A stretch of 64,000 nt of DNA from Riptortus pedestris (Eukaryota; Arthropoda; Insecta; Hemiptera; Alydidae). The translations under genes and the position numbers were made by a program. The notes beneath the pieces were generated by a model. That model made no database searches and was not told the DNA's origin. It worked only from the letters and a program-made list of their open reading frames with translations. The DNA is taken from the NCBI GenBank assembly GCA_019009955.1, contig CM032230.1:109651001-109715000 (forward strand). Reading direction: 5' to 3'. Below, in pieces: positions 22,681-33,435 of the stretch (position 1 is the stretch's first letter; every line of letters starts with the position of its first letter).

Positions 22681-23265
22681 AGCAGATTTCCCTTAAGGGA
22701 AATCAGCTATTGAGGTTGTACTCATGACGGAATTTTCGACATTTTTCTTCAAATGTCCATCGATCCTACCTAGTAGATGACGAAAATGAGGTCCGTTCAA
22801 AACTGTATATATATATATATATATTTGTCTGTTACCGCTCTAGCGGTCGCAATTTTTGTTTGATCGTTACCAAACTCGATATTTAGTCGTTTTATGTAAA
22901 AATAAAGATCAAGTTCGTTAACGGCTGAAATCGGACCAGTGGGAGGGGGGGGGGTTTAGAGGGGAGGATTTTCGAAAATTCGAAATATCTCCGTTACTAT
23001 AAGTCGCTTCTAATTGTATAGAATCAATCTTATTACAAATTAAATTTACTATAAATATTGTTCTATATATTTATTCTGTATCTTGAATATTAATCGAGAT
23101 ATTTGCATTTTTATTAAATTTGGGCCGATAACGGATTTTTGAATTTCCCGCCTAAAGTTATTTCGGCCCTTTGCCGTAACTGTTCGGCTCTCGTATGGAG
23201 ATTTCTCTATTGTATAACTTCACGTGGGAAATCTGCTTAGTTTACACAGCCCCTGCGTGACGGAC
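22681..23265 (+). mobile_element. HINE, module B, full length, well preserved
   Basis: Begins AGCAGATTTCCCTTAAGGG within TTTT. Followed by GGTTGTACTCATGACGG, the TA array at 22806-22825, CCGCTCTAGCGGTCGCAAT, GGGAGGGGGGGGGG and a core. From about 23120 it carries module B: TTTCCCGCCTAAAGTTATTT, GCCGTAACTGTTCGGC and TTTCTCTATTGTATAACTTC. The right end is CACGTGGGAAATCTGCTTAG, a hairpin with one mismatch (ACACAG-CCC-CTGCGT), and GACGGAC before six T. Confidence 0.92.
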
Positions 23266-23599
23266 TTTTTTCATTATATTATAGTGTTCTGGTCGTGCAA
23301 GTGTATATACATTGAGTGTCATTCACATAACACTAAAATTGTAGGCGTTATTTCAGAGAAATTTATTCTAAATATTCAAGTATTGGATGTAATAAGTGTA
23401 GTAGAAAATCTGTCGGTTAAGAAGGTTTTATTTACTTATCCCGTTTACTATTCATTTATTTATAAGAAAATCAGCTGATCCTTCTATAATTTATTCCTCT
23501 GAAGAATATTTATCATTTTTGGCAACTATAGTTACATCAAATGGATGTAGAAAGAATTTCAGCTGTGATATACTATCCCATGCTGGTTACAGCTGGTCT
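23266..23599. other. Unassigned AT-rich sequence
   Basis: An 84-codon open frame starts inside the HINE right end and runs through here. It has no domain and the start lies in transposon sequence, so it is not called as a gene. Confidence 0.35.
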
Positions 23600-23830
23600 T
23601 AATAAAGCCAAAGTTGGCAGTAAAGCCAAGTAAAGTGTAGTAGAGCTGAGACCAGAAGTGAAGGTGCATTGTGTCTAGGGCGATTTTCCAACAGGCAGCG
23701 GCAATGTAATAAATTATGTATGCAGCGTTCAACACTTCTTACTCTACCTCTATGTTCATCACTCCATTTGTCAACCTCCTTGGTTCTGCTTTCTCCCACT
23801 GCGTTACCTAGTTCTCTCATAAAGCTCTAA
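23600..23830. other. GC-richer island, purine-rich then pyrimidine-rich
   Basis: Purine-rich at 23610-23670 (GTGTAGTAGAGCTGAGACC), pyrimidine-rich at 23732-23820 (CTTCTTACTCTACCTCTATG). No domain is seen in either open frame. Confidence 0.4.
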
Positions 23831-23846
23831 AGAGGACGGGACTATA

Positions 23847-23890
23847 AAAAGTCCGCTTTGCAGAATCTGCATCACTTTGCATTCTTTCCA
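23847..23890 (-). mobile_element. HINE right-end scrap
   Basis: AAAAAGTCCGCTTTGCAG then ATCTGCATCACTTTGCATTC follows the order of the HINE hairpin end, with the central part of the hairpin deleted. Weak but in order. Confidence 0.4.
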
Positions 23891-23980
23891 AATAGTTCAA
23901 AAGGAGAGAATAAGATATTTTTGTTTCATTAAATTTACATCGACTTAAGCAACGATGGAGGAATTATCTACAAGTTAGCA

Positions 23981-24050
23981 CACTTTCCTGTAGCTGGGTA
24001 GATTAAGGATATTATTTAGCGAGTCCATCGCTAAGTAAATTCCCGATCAA
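23981..24050 (-). mobile_element. SINE fragment
   Basis: The complement carries GGGAATTTACTTAGCGATGG and ACTCGCTAAATAATATCC, the middle of the SINE body. Confidence 0.65.
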
Positions 24051-25727
24051 GAAACTTGTACTCATGACACGTAGTTTCGAACACACTTGGTTAACCTGAG
24101 AGTCTGCGAAAGAAATAACGTTAGAAAATATTCCACTACTAACGTTATTGAATTAATCAACATACAAATGCTGATCGTTTTTCCTCATCATAAATTTGCT
24201 TATGCTTAGATAGTTTTTCTTTTAAAGATTTTATGAATGAAGGTCAATTACAGTAATTATACTAGTTTATTAAAAAAGGAGCCACCTCAATAGTAAATTT
24301 AAATCTATGAGTGTAGTAGTAGTACATCAAAAAAATGCAGCTTCAATTTCAAAATATGTTCCGGGAAAATGGCATTTGGTCTGTCATTTGAAACAGCCCA
24401 GTTAGAAAATGACTTCAATAGTTAATTACATGAGTTTTTGTTGCTATATACAACATTACATGCAAAACTATAAGTATTAACATTACTAGGGATGAGTCAA
24501 ATCCCTAACACAGGATACGGGTATGCTTATACTGCTGTAAAATACAATCGTAAAATGGGAAAAATAATTTATTTTTTTCTTCTAATAATTTCTTGATTGT
24601 CTGTGTTGTCATATAGTGAATATGTACATAGCACATGTCGCTTGAAGCCTGAAAACACGATTCTGATTATTATAATTTTGGTTCTGGGCGATAAACTTTT
24701 GGGGAAAAATCCTCAGTAAAGTGAAATTATTTAGAGACATTTTGAAATAATAAATAAAATTATTTTTATTGTTATAAATCTTATTTTTTTTTATATTTTA
24801 CAAATAAATCTAATCACCGTGTTGTTTAATTATTAAAAGTAACTGACCTATTCAGAATAAGGAAATAATGAATCACTCGAAAATAAGACTAATTACGATC
24901 ATATAAATCTAGTACCCTTTCAGACCTATTTCATTTTCGTGGATCATTTATTTTTAGATTCCCAGCTTAATAGACTTCCATAATAGTGTTTGTCTGGGAG
25001 TTCAATAAGTTCTTATTTATAGCTCATTGTTATTTTAGATTGGACTAGTTATATCTAATTAAAGCCCATTACTTCTCGATTTGAGCTAATACTTAAAGAT
25101 AATATTAAAAAAAGAAAAGAAAAAAAAAGGAAACAAAAAGCTATATTTTCTTACTAAAAGCTGTCCATAAATGAAAGCAATTTCCACATTACATTACATT
25201 TGGCACACTAGTAAGTGTAACCCTTATAAATGCCACAAGTTTAATTCATTCACTTCATAGGTAGAAAACACACACACGTATGTGTAAGTAATCATTGTTC
25301 CTGTGTCGGTTGTGTTTCAAGTTTTTCTTAGATATTTTGTGTAACATTGTGTATTTTTAAAATTGATAAGTATAGTTTTGCTGTGCACATTTGTTTTGTT
25401 TTTTTGTCTACCCTTTATATTTTTGCAATGTGGTTTTTCCTTTGTACAGTGAGGGGATTCACATAGTTTCTACCTTTAATAGAGGTATTTTTAAATCAGT
25501 AATGACTTTAAATCCTAAATTAAAACATAATTTACTATTAAAAAAAAATAATAATAAAAAAAAATCTTATCCTATTGGATTTAGGAAAACGATAATAATT
25601 TTATTTTAACCAATTGGTTTCTTTTAACAAATAAATTGGGTTTATTTTACTCTATTCAACTTTTGTTGATACAGAAATTACCAGGATATTTTAAGTGAGT
25701 AAAAGATGGCTGAGTAATGGCTATACT
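24051..25727. other. Unassigned AT-rich sequence
   Basis: About 1.7 kb without recognised repeat families, RNA genes or coding frames. The open frame at 25391-25609 is Phe/Lys/Asn-rich low complexity. Confidence 0.4.
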
Positions 25728-26215
25728 TTCACTGAGTGCGTTGGTTTTTTTCGGTCCCTGCTTCTCCTCTACTACAATTGGAATGTACCATTTTTATTTA
25801 TTTTTTAATTTCTTATTATAGGTTTACAAGCCCCCCCCCCCTTTGTTATTGTCACATTTTACAATTTAATTTTTTTTTATATTTATTTTTCACTTAATTC
25901 TTCCATTTGCTACTTATTTATTTTTTTTATGTTCACATATAAAATGTTTATCTATTTCACTTTTGTTATTGTCATTGTTTTTAGTATTTGTTATTGTTGC
26001 TTGTTGTTATCTATTTTAATTTTGTTATTTAGATTTGTACAATTTTTTGACTTTTGAAAGGGCAAATCACCTTTGATGTGATGTCCAGAAATAAATAAAT
26101 ATTTTCGTTCACTGTAGCTCTGAAGAAGGGACCAGTGGCGCTCAAAACTGGCAGCAGGAAGGATTGAGATTTTGGATAGCCGATACCAAATCATGCTTTA
26201 CAATCATTCAATAAC
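25728..26215 (+). mobile_element. Retroelement end with hammerhead-like core, copy 1, split
   Basis: The outer parts match 34295-34456: GGTCCCTGCTTCTCCTCTAC at left and GCTCTGAAGAAGGGACCAG, then ATTTTGGATAGCCGATACC, at right. A T-rich segment of about 335 bp (25781-26116), with an 11-base C run and AAATAAATAAAT at its right end, separates them. The pattern CTGAAGA-stem-GAAAC is typical of the ends of Penelope-like and some LINE elements. The GAAA is AAAA here. Confidence 0.6.
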
Positions 26216-26584
26216 CAACGGCTAGCCATCAGCTGTAGACAAGATATTTTATGTTTGGTTCGCACCAGTATTTCCATTCTTACTGTAAAGTGACTCTGAG
26301 CTGAACTACAAAAATATGTCACGCCCTTTCTATTTGTGAATCTCAAAAAACTCAGATCTGGTTTTATTATGTAAACGTCCGGTAGCTAACCCACCAAATT
26401 TCAGAATGTAGATGGATGTGGATTTTATGCTAACTTGGATTCAGTTGAGAGAATCTTATTCGAATTCAGTAGAACCCAAAGTCAGATGAGATCCCGAACT
26501 CAAGTCTAGCAAACCAAATGATAAAAATGAGTGTAAACTATTATTTCTAGTGTTGAGTATTAAATAATATTGATAAGAGTGTGA
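26216..26584. other. Unassigned sequence
   Basis: No repeat or gene recognised. Confidence 0.35.
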
Positions 26585-26930
26585 TAAGATGATGGTAATT
26601 GTAGAGAGATGTTTCACCAGCTCTGATAGCATTCCCCCTCCATAAGCTAGAGCGGGCTGCTGCATTATTCATCTGATCCCCTTCCTGTCTGTGTTTGACT
26701 CCATTAAAGCTGTACAGTTGTCTCGCGCCTCTCAACTTCCCCTCCCGTGCTCGCCGTTATCAAGTTTGGGAATATCAGGGGTCGATGATATGGCTCTCGA
26801 CATTATCATCACCGCGTTCACGTCTTCAAGTCTGCCACTTCATATTAATGATCACACGAACAGGGTAAGATGGTGTGTGGGGGAGGCACTTCGGAAGAGC
26901 GCACTCAAAATCGAAAAGCATCTGGAATAA
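26585..26930. other. GC-richer unique island
   Basis: Carries the highest-complexity, CpG-containing sequence of the left half of the window. A 79-codon plus-strand frame (26691-26930) spans it without a recognisable domain. AGG|GTAAGA near 26862 resembles a splice donor. It could be an unrecognised exon, a regulatory element or one of the purine/pyrimidine islands; I cannot decide. Confidence 0.35.
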
Positions 26931-27066
26931 AGAACTTTCCCTTTTTTTCTTCTTCATCTTCTTTGTTATAGCAAACTATCTATAATCCATGAGTTGGAGC
27001 CTCGATTGAGCATAGGAATTTAAAACTCCTTTACTTATATAATGACGATCTCATTAAATAAAAAAA

Positions 27067-27450
27067 GTACGTCACACAGGGGCTGCGTAAACTAAGCAGA
27101 TTTCCCACGGAAAGTTATACAATAGAGAAATCTCCATACGAGTGCCGAACAGTTTCAGAAACGGCTGAACTAGCTTTCGGCGGGAACGATTAGGAGGAAC
27201 CTAGCTCGTCCGTTACACTTAATAAAAAGGCAAATATCTCGGGTAACATTAAAGATAGAGAATAAATGTATATAACAATATTTATAGTAAACTTAATTTG
27301 CAATAAGATTGGTTCTATACAATGTTTCGATCCGACGTATAGTAATGGAGATATTTCGAATTCTCGAAATTCCCCCCTCTAAACCCCTCCCTCCCAATTG
27401 TCCGATTTCAGCCGTTAACAAACTTGATCTTTCTATTTACATAAAACGAA
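27067..27450 (-). mobile_element. HINE, module B, right part
   Basis: Hairpin end GTACGTCACACAGGGGCTGC at left, CTAAGCAGATTTCCCACG, then module B (AGTTATACAATAGAGAAATC, GAACAGTTTCAGAAACGG) and the core up to the ACATAAAACGA block, where it breaks off and a second copy begins. Confidence 0.85.
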
Positions 27451-27464
27451 GATTATTTCCCTTA

Positions 27465-27812
27465 CATCCTAACATCTTATTGTTAATATGACGTGAGTAG
27501 GAGTGGGGTTTACTTAAGGAGCGAAACAAAATAATGCACATATCTCGGTTAATAATCAACATAGTGAAAAACGTACATAACAACATTTATTGAACATTAC
27601 ATTTGCAATATAATTAGTTTTATACAATTGTTCGATCCGACGCATAATAACGGGGCTATTAAAATTTTCGAAATTCCCTCTGTAACCCTCTCTCCTACTG
27701 GTCGGATTTTAGCCATTAACGATCTTTAGTTTTACATAAAGCGTCTAAATATCGAGTTTGGTAAAGAACAAACAAAATTGGGATCAAATCAAGAGCCTCA
27801 GGGAAATCTGCT
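27465..27812 (-). mobile_element. HINE, module A, left part joined to previous copy
   Basis: Starts inside module A (TTGTTAATATGACGTGAGTA), repeats the core and G-run already present in the 27067 copy and ends at CCTCAGGGAAATCTGCT. The microsatellite and palindrome are deleted. Together with 27067-27450 it forms a chimera with the core duplicated. Confidence 0.82.
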
Positions 27813-29612
27813 AAAATGTATGTAATCAGAAAATGTTGAGCTGGCAATTGGATAATGGAAAAAAAAACTCCAGGGAATTATTGTGCAATCATTTCAGCTG
27901 CTGCTGTACAACTCCTATAGATATATTTCATATTATATATTGGTTGTTAGTTACTGGAGTTTTATAATCCGAGTTTTGAACCACGAATAAAATGTGGAGT
28001 TTATACAGATTTTTTTCGGCAAAACAATAACCCAATTATTGAAGTTGAGAAATCATTTTCCAAAATGAAGTATTTTCTAATTATTCTAGATTGAAATAAT
28101 TTGCTTTGTAAGTGGAGCATACAAAATCATATAAAACTTAGTTAATAAAAATGTTGCTCACCTGCCCACAAAAAGAACCTTAACATTGAATGACGTTTTG
28201 TGAAAAAATGAGATTTCATTGATAATATTAGCTATTAAGTTCTTAGTGTTATCTTCTTTAACCTCTTGCCTGAAATAGTCCTTGCCGAGAGTAGCTGAAT
28301 TTACCAGTGGGATAAGAGCAAAACTTCGTGAAGTGCATGAAAAATTGCAAGGATATCAAAATATTGCAGCTGGCTCAGCCGACCTTCTAAGAACACCTTG
28401 AACTTATAACTAGGCAACTTCTTTCATGCAGATCTTATTTCTCATCTTCTAGGGAAGCAACTTTTCATCCAATGAAAATTTTCTCTTTCTTCATTTGCCA
28501 TATTCTACATACACCATTAATGTCACTCCACTATTTATGAAATCCTAGGATCTTAGAAATTAAATAATTTACTTATCTACCCTGAGTAAATTAGCAGATA
28601 TTAAAATAGTATACCTTGTATAAAAAAAATGCATAGAAAAGCCACAAGATGTAAAAAGGCATGGTTTTACTTAATAAAAATAAAACAAAAAGTAAATGAG
28701 TAGTGAATAAAATAAATATCAAATACAAATTAGGCTAATTATATCAGTGAAGTAGATCATAATAGTATTCTTAATTCAAAATATATTAAATAAAATCATT
28801 ATTATTTTATTAAAGTGTTTCTAAAACAAATATCAACACAAGAACCGATTGAATAAGTTTATTATTAACAATTTAACACAGTATTTCTATGTGATTAAAT
28901 TTCCAGGGTTTAATCATTTAATTTTCCTTGTGATAATGGCATTATTTTGTATTCAACTGCACAAAAATATGTTTATATTAATGTATTTGGGTTTAATCCT
29001 TCTTTCATGCTGTAAATTCATCTGGACTAGTCGTGATATGTTTAACTGAAAATAATTTTGGTTGAAAAGTGTTCTTGAGAATTATACTTATTTTAGTATA
29101 GACAGTTACTGTCTCATAAGAGAGAAAGGAAACCAGTTTTACCCAAATGGATGACCCTATTTTGGACTCTGCTATCTAAATAAGTAATATTATTCTTTCA
29201 TTTAGATTTTTAATGTACTTTTAAAAGTATATTTTGTACCAAATTTGTAAATTGAACAACTTGAGTATTGTATGTGTATCAAAATTAAATTCCTTGGTAG
29301 ACAATATGATCCATAATCCCATTTGAATTCTTCAGCACAGGCGTGACCAACCAGCTTGCAAAAAAAAATCTTGCAGCCAACATTATTCCGGCCCATCAGA
29401 TACATCAAACATTTACAAAATATATTTATTTTTTAATAAATTTAATGGCCAAAGTAGGGAAGCCCATTTTATTACAAAAATGCTTTATTTGTTCATCCAA
29501 ATATTTTAAAATTAAATTTCGAAATTATGAGAAGAAATTAACGTAGGCTTTTAAATAATATTCATGCGAATATATGTCAGATATTCCTTGTTTTATTTCT
29601 GAGTTTAGAGTA
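27813..29612. other. Unassigned AT-rich sequence
   Basis: About 1.8 kb; no repeat family or gene recognised. Open frames at 28849, 29202 (minus) and 29343 are short and lack domains. Confidence 0.4.
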
Positions 29613-29653
29613 ATGAGCTCTCAGAATAATTAAATTATATTCTCCGAGCTCAT
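29613..29653. repeat. Hairpin-forming inverted repeat
   Basis: ATGAGCTC at 29613 pairs with GAGCTCAT at 29646, and the inner AGAATAATT pairs with AATTATATTCT. It gives a stem of about 18 bp with one bulge and a very small loop. Confidence 0.75.
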
Positions 29654-30287
29654 GATGAGCATGTTACACATAAAATAATAGGTTCATATTTCACTGTTAA
29701 TGTTATTTGCGGAGTTATGCTTCATATCCAAAGTGACCTGCAAGATCATATGGGTTAGCCACCCACCCTTGAATTTGCTATAGCAAATTCCGAACTATTT
29801 GTAAATAAGTCAACTTCACTTTAAATAATTTTTTTTTATATTCAGTTCTGCTGTTTATTGTTCCTCGATTTTTAAACTAATATCAAATTGAACACTACTA
29901 CTGAGAAAGCTACTAGAAGTCATCTGTCCCTAGAAATAGGTCAGTGATAAAAGGTTATAATACAGTATGGCAAATGACTTTGTATTTATATCAGATGCCA
30001 ATCAAACAACGAATGCCACACTCAACATTTGCTGAAGTAAACATTTTTACTGCCTACTTGCATTTATAAACCTGAATGAGTGTGCTCAGTGAAGCAAAGC
30101 TATAATATTAACTCCTAAGCAGCTGGTTCAGAAAGGAAAGCACAATTTAATGTGTAATCAACCTTAATGGGCTGAAATTAAGACCTTTCATTACGGCTCA
30201 CGATAATGAAAAGGGGAAAATAAAAAAATAAGAGGATTATATTTTTTCTTAACCTGCTTAGTCATTAACTTACTTCGAACGAAAGCA
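29654..30287. other. Unassigned; complex block at 30061-30215
   Basis: AT-rich. The block near 30100-30215 has CCTTAATGGGCTGAAATTAA and CCTTTCATTACGGCTCACG and looks less random than its surroundings; see findings. Confidence 0.35.
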
Positions 30288-30475
30288 GGGCTCGGTTTAC
30301 TTCGTTTAACAACCTAGGTAAACCTGGATTCATGGGTTCGATTTCCAATTGGTCAATAAGAATTTAATCACTGATGAACTCACTAAATGAAATCCTTAGT
30401 GGGAGAGGTCTGTTACCGGAAGATAACCCCTTCCCCTCAGTTAAATTTATTAGCTTAAAGTATACGATAATAAAT
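30288..30475 (+). mobile_element. tRNA-derived SINE, nearly full length
   Basis: GGGCTCGGTTTACTTCGTT head, B box in CATGGGTTCGATTTCC, then TGAACTCACTAAATGAAATC and a damaged ACCGGAAGATAACCCC. The tail is ACGATAATAAATAGT. Confidence 0.75.
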
Positions 30476-30600
30476 AGTATTATTCAAGTTATTTTCTTGA
30501 AAATTAAAAAGTTATTCTTATAATGTTGACTTGCTACTTTTAAAATTTTGAACTCATTTGATAAGATCAATTCAAAAACTATTCTTTTACTTAAGTTGTT

Positions 30601-30665
30601 GGTCAAGCAGCTCTTTATTTTTTGGTAGTGTTTCGTTAAAGCGTTTCCATCTTCAGGAGCCTTAT
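30601..30665 (-). repeat. Retroelement-end-like motif
   Basis: The complement reads GGCTCCTGAAGATGGAAACG then TTTAACGAAACACTACC, the CTGANGA...GAAAC pattern of Penelope-like/LINE ends. Its boundaries and family are not defined. Confidence 0.45.
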
Positions 30666-30940
30666 AAATAAAAATCCAACAATATGTGTGAATTGGTTAA
30701 GGAGAAAGGTCTCTTGCTATATAGGTCATTTTGATTTGACATAATCAAACAGGAACTCCTTGAAAAGTCACGGGTTACGTACATGATTTGAATTCCCACG
30801 AACATGGATCTATTTAGATCCAGGAAAACTCAGAAGAACATAAAATTGAATAGGTTCCTTTGGGGAAATTATATATATATAACTTTATAACGTTTTCGAC
30901 CAGGTTATTATTATAGAATTATTATAGATGGTGTGGATAG

Positions 30941-31070
30941 ATGTTTGTTGAGGCTTGTAGTCAATTTTTATGAAAGCCGTATTCTAGACCAATATTTCGA
31001 GAATTTTCTTTTCTCTTCCTCAGGTACTAAGTTATATTTATTGCACAACACTGTTGTTAAATACAGTGTG
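30941..31070 (+). mobile_element. Penelope-like repeat unit, plus arm
   Basis: Carries ATGTTTGTTGAGGCTTG, CCAATATTTCGAGAATTTT, CCTCAGGTACTAAGTTATAT and TTGTTAAATACAGTGTG. The same order appears on the opposite strand at 31348-31496 and again at 61638-61780. The 'CCAATATTTCGAGAA' motif is common in the terminal units of Penelope-like elements; this class assignment is an inference. Confidence 0.6.
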
Positions 31071-31347
31071 TGGGTGTTGTTACATTTTTTGTTTGGTGGT
31101 ATTTTTGATTTTATTGTACCAATAATTTTTTTAAAATTTGTATCAATAACTAACATTGTTAAATATAAGTTTAATACATATATATAATAGACTAAACATT
31201 TAAATTTAATAAAACGTATATATAATATGAATATATAAATATGTAAGGCTGTGACATTCAATACAATAGCTTTGCTTTGTATCTATAAGTCCAATCATAG
31301 GTGTATTTTAGTATTTAAGTCATACATTGTGTTATTTAAGTCAAATA

Positions 31348-31496
31348 ACACTGTATTTAACAATAGTAATGTGCAATATATATAATGTTGTACCTGTTTA
31401 CAGCCCTCAAGAATTGAAAACAAACTTCTCGAAATATTGGACTATACTACTAAAGCTTCTTTCATAAACATTGAACTCAAGGCTCAACAAACAACC
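31348..31496 (-). mobile_element. Penelope-like repeat unit, minus arm
   Basis: The complement reads TTGTTGAGCCTTGAGTTCA, CCAATATTTCGAGAAGTTTG, GGGCTGTAAACAGGTAC and ATTGTTAAATACAGTG. It forms an imperfect inverted repeat with 30941-31070, with about 280 bp between the arms. Confidence 0.6.
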
Positions 31497-31554
31497 ACAA
31501 CGTATATATAATAAATAAAAAAATATAGAAGTTAGTTAATCCTTAGCTAGGAAG

Positions 31555-31745
31555 ATTTGAATTAGAGGGGGGAGACGGTGTGAAAGGAGGGGTTTCGAAT
31601 AATGAATCGGTGCCAGGGGAGGACAAAAAAAGGAATAATAGTTGGTAGGAGAGATGAGGGCTGCGGGACACGTGCTGGGGAAAACATACAAGTAGTAAGT
31701 GGGGCTTCAAGGGCGCACTCTATGAGCCCTTGCTACTACTAACTC
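31555..31745. other. GC-richer purine-rich island
   Basis: Strongly purine-rich on the plus strand (GGGGGGAGACGGTGTGAAAG, GGTAGGAGAGATGAGGGC), ending near GGGCGCACTCTATGAGCCC. The pyrimidine-rich half seen in similar islands is weak here. Confidence 0.4.
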
Positions 31746-32607
31746 CAGTACAATATATGTCACACTTAAAGTGAACTACTTAAATCTCAGGGAACCCTGG
31801 CAAAGGAAATATGTCAACTCTCCAACGCGTTTGGAATTTACTCGTGGCGCTTATTTCAACTGATTTGGCATTAAGGAGTATTTCAGTTAGTTACAAAACA
31901 TTGATTGTCTAGGTCAAGGTTACAAGAGTGCGCTACTGGTTTGGGAGCGGCTAAAGAGAAGCACAGATAGCGCATCTGATGCACTAACTAAACTATGTGT
32001 CGAATCTGACATCATCTCTGCTATAAGCAGGACAGATTGTGGAAAATGTGTACCTCTCCAAGTTACCAGAGAATTCCGCGTGTTTTTTTTATCCTGGCAT
32101 CCAATTACCGTCGGTTTCATTAAAATGTCATTGGCTCAGAACTCTATTACCATATTCTTCCAGTCAGTTATCAAGTTTTCTAGTACTTGAGGAAATTTTC
32201 AAATCTTTCTTGCAAAATGTGGTTACGTAGCCATTTACCCAGACAAATAAACAAAATACACTTTCTCATTGATAACTTCCAACGGTTGAACCAGGTAACT
32301 TTATAACCACTGATTCCCTCTCCTCAATTTCTTAAATTGCATCTAAATGCTGGAGATCTTCATTGTTGAGAAGCAAGCTTCAAGTGTCCTCTTCTACAGT
32401 TCCGTGTTTATGCAATATTCCAAAACCTTTTGAAACGTCTTAAATGCCACTTCTTCTGATTTAAGAACACAACTCAGTTGTATCAGATTTATTACTACCA
32501 AAAGCAACTTCAACATTTAAGGTAATCCGTAGGTATAATTTTTTTTCTTTTAAAATAGACATATGCTATTAAATAACGGTATGATAAATCACTAATAAAT
32601 CAAAGAA
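31746..32607. other. Unassigned sequence
   Basis: No repeat family or gene recognised. Open frames of 63-66 codons overlap on opposite strands near 32039-32120 and lack domains. Confidence 0.35.
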
Positions 32608-32829
32608 GGGGCTCAGGTTAGACATGTGAGTTAAACCGTTGGCTTTTATCTCAAATGGTAAACCTAGAGTGGCGAGTTCTATTCCCGCCTTGGCAAAAAG
32701 GAATTTATTTAGTGACGGTATTCATTAAATGAAATCCTTAGTCCCACGCTAGGTAGAAAAGGTTGGTAACCTGTAGATATCCCGTCCCAATTAGCCTTAG
32801 TTGCAAAAAGTGTATTTGAGTAAATAATT
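32608..32829 (+). mobile_element. tRNA-derived SINE, full length
   Basis: GGGGCTCAGGTTAGACATG head, GTGGCGAGTTCTATTCCCGC (B box with one change), GGAATTTATTTAGTGACGG, CATTAAATGAAATCCTTAG, TAACCTGTAGATATCCCG, tail GTAAATAATT. It is very close in length and layout to the 7403 copy. Confidence 0.85.
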
Positions 32830-33144
32830 TTTTTAATAAATCAAAAAAACTGGTGTGACTAAAGTAAAAAAAAAAACCCATTCCGCTGGAAAAAAAAAAT
32901 GAGTCCCGGTGTGAGGAAGATGGGGAAACCAATTTTAAGATTGTTTTATAAACTTACCGGGGATTGGCATCCGAAATTGGATACTGATTGAAATATTCGA
33001 AACTTTTTCCATAGGGAGGCACCTTCATTGTCGTTTTCCTTTTTTTTCAATCCATTATAATTTATTTTTGGAAAGTTAGATATAATTCAGACATATATAT
33101 TTCAAATATTCACTGTTAGTGATAGTATGGACTTTCAGGGTACC

Positions 33145-33435
33145 CTAGGGATACAGTAGGCAGAAGTCTGATAAGCACTGGGTTTCTATGCCAGAGATTC
33201 CAAGTTCAAAGCCCAGGATCGAACTCTTAACTTTTATTGAGCTTGGCGCTCACCAGATTTTGGGGTTGGATTTATATCAGTTCCCCATGCGTCAATACAC
33301 CATCGTGAGGAATATACTAGCTACTTGAATTAAGAATTAACTATCTTTGGCCTGTAGTATCACCACAATTTGGAGTCTGGGTCAAGTCGACCAATTCAAC
33401 ACCCAACACGTTCGGCAGGCCTTGGCCCTTCAAGG
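33145..33435 (+). mobile_element. Second SINE-like family, copy 1
   Basis: The head resembles a tRNA: GGCAGAAGTCTGATAAGCAC then CCAAGTTCAAAGCCCAGG (B-box-like). The body has TCTTTGGCCTGTAGTATCAC, CACAATTTGGAGTCTGGG and CCAATTCAACACC, part of which recurs at 59505-59600. There is no readable frame. Confidence 0.5.

Noticed and set aside
25781..26116. 335-bp block as a spliced-out intron (present in copy 1, absent in copy 2)
   Set aside because: Borders are not GT...AG in any alignment of the two copies, and the repeat has no coding frame.
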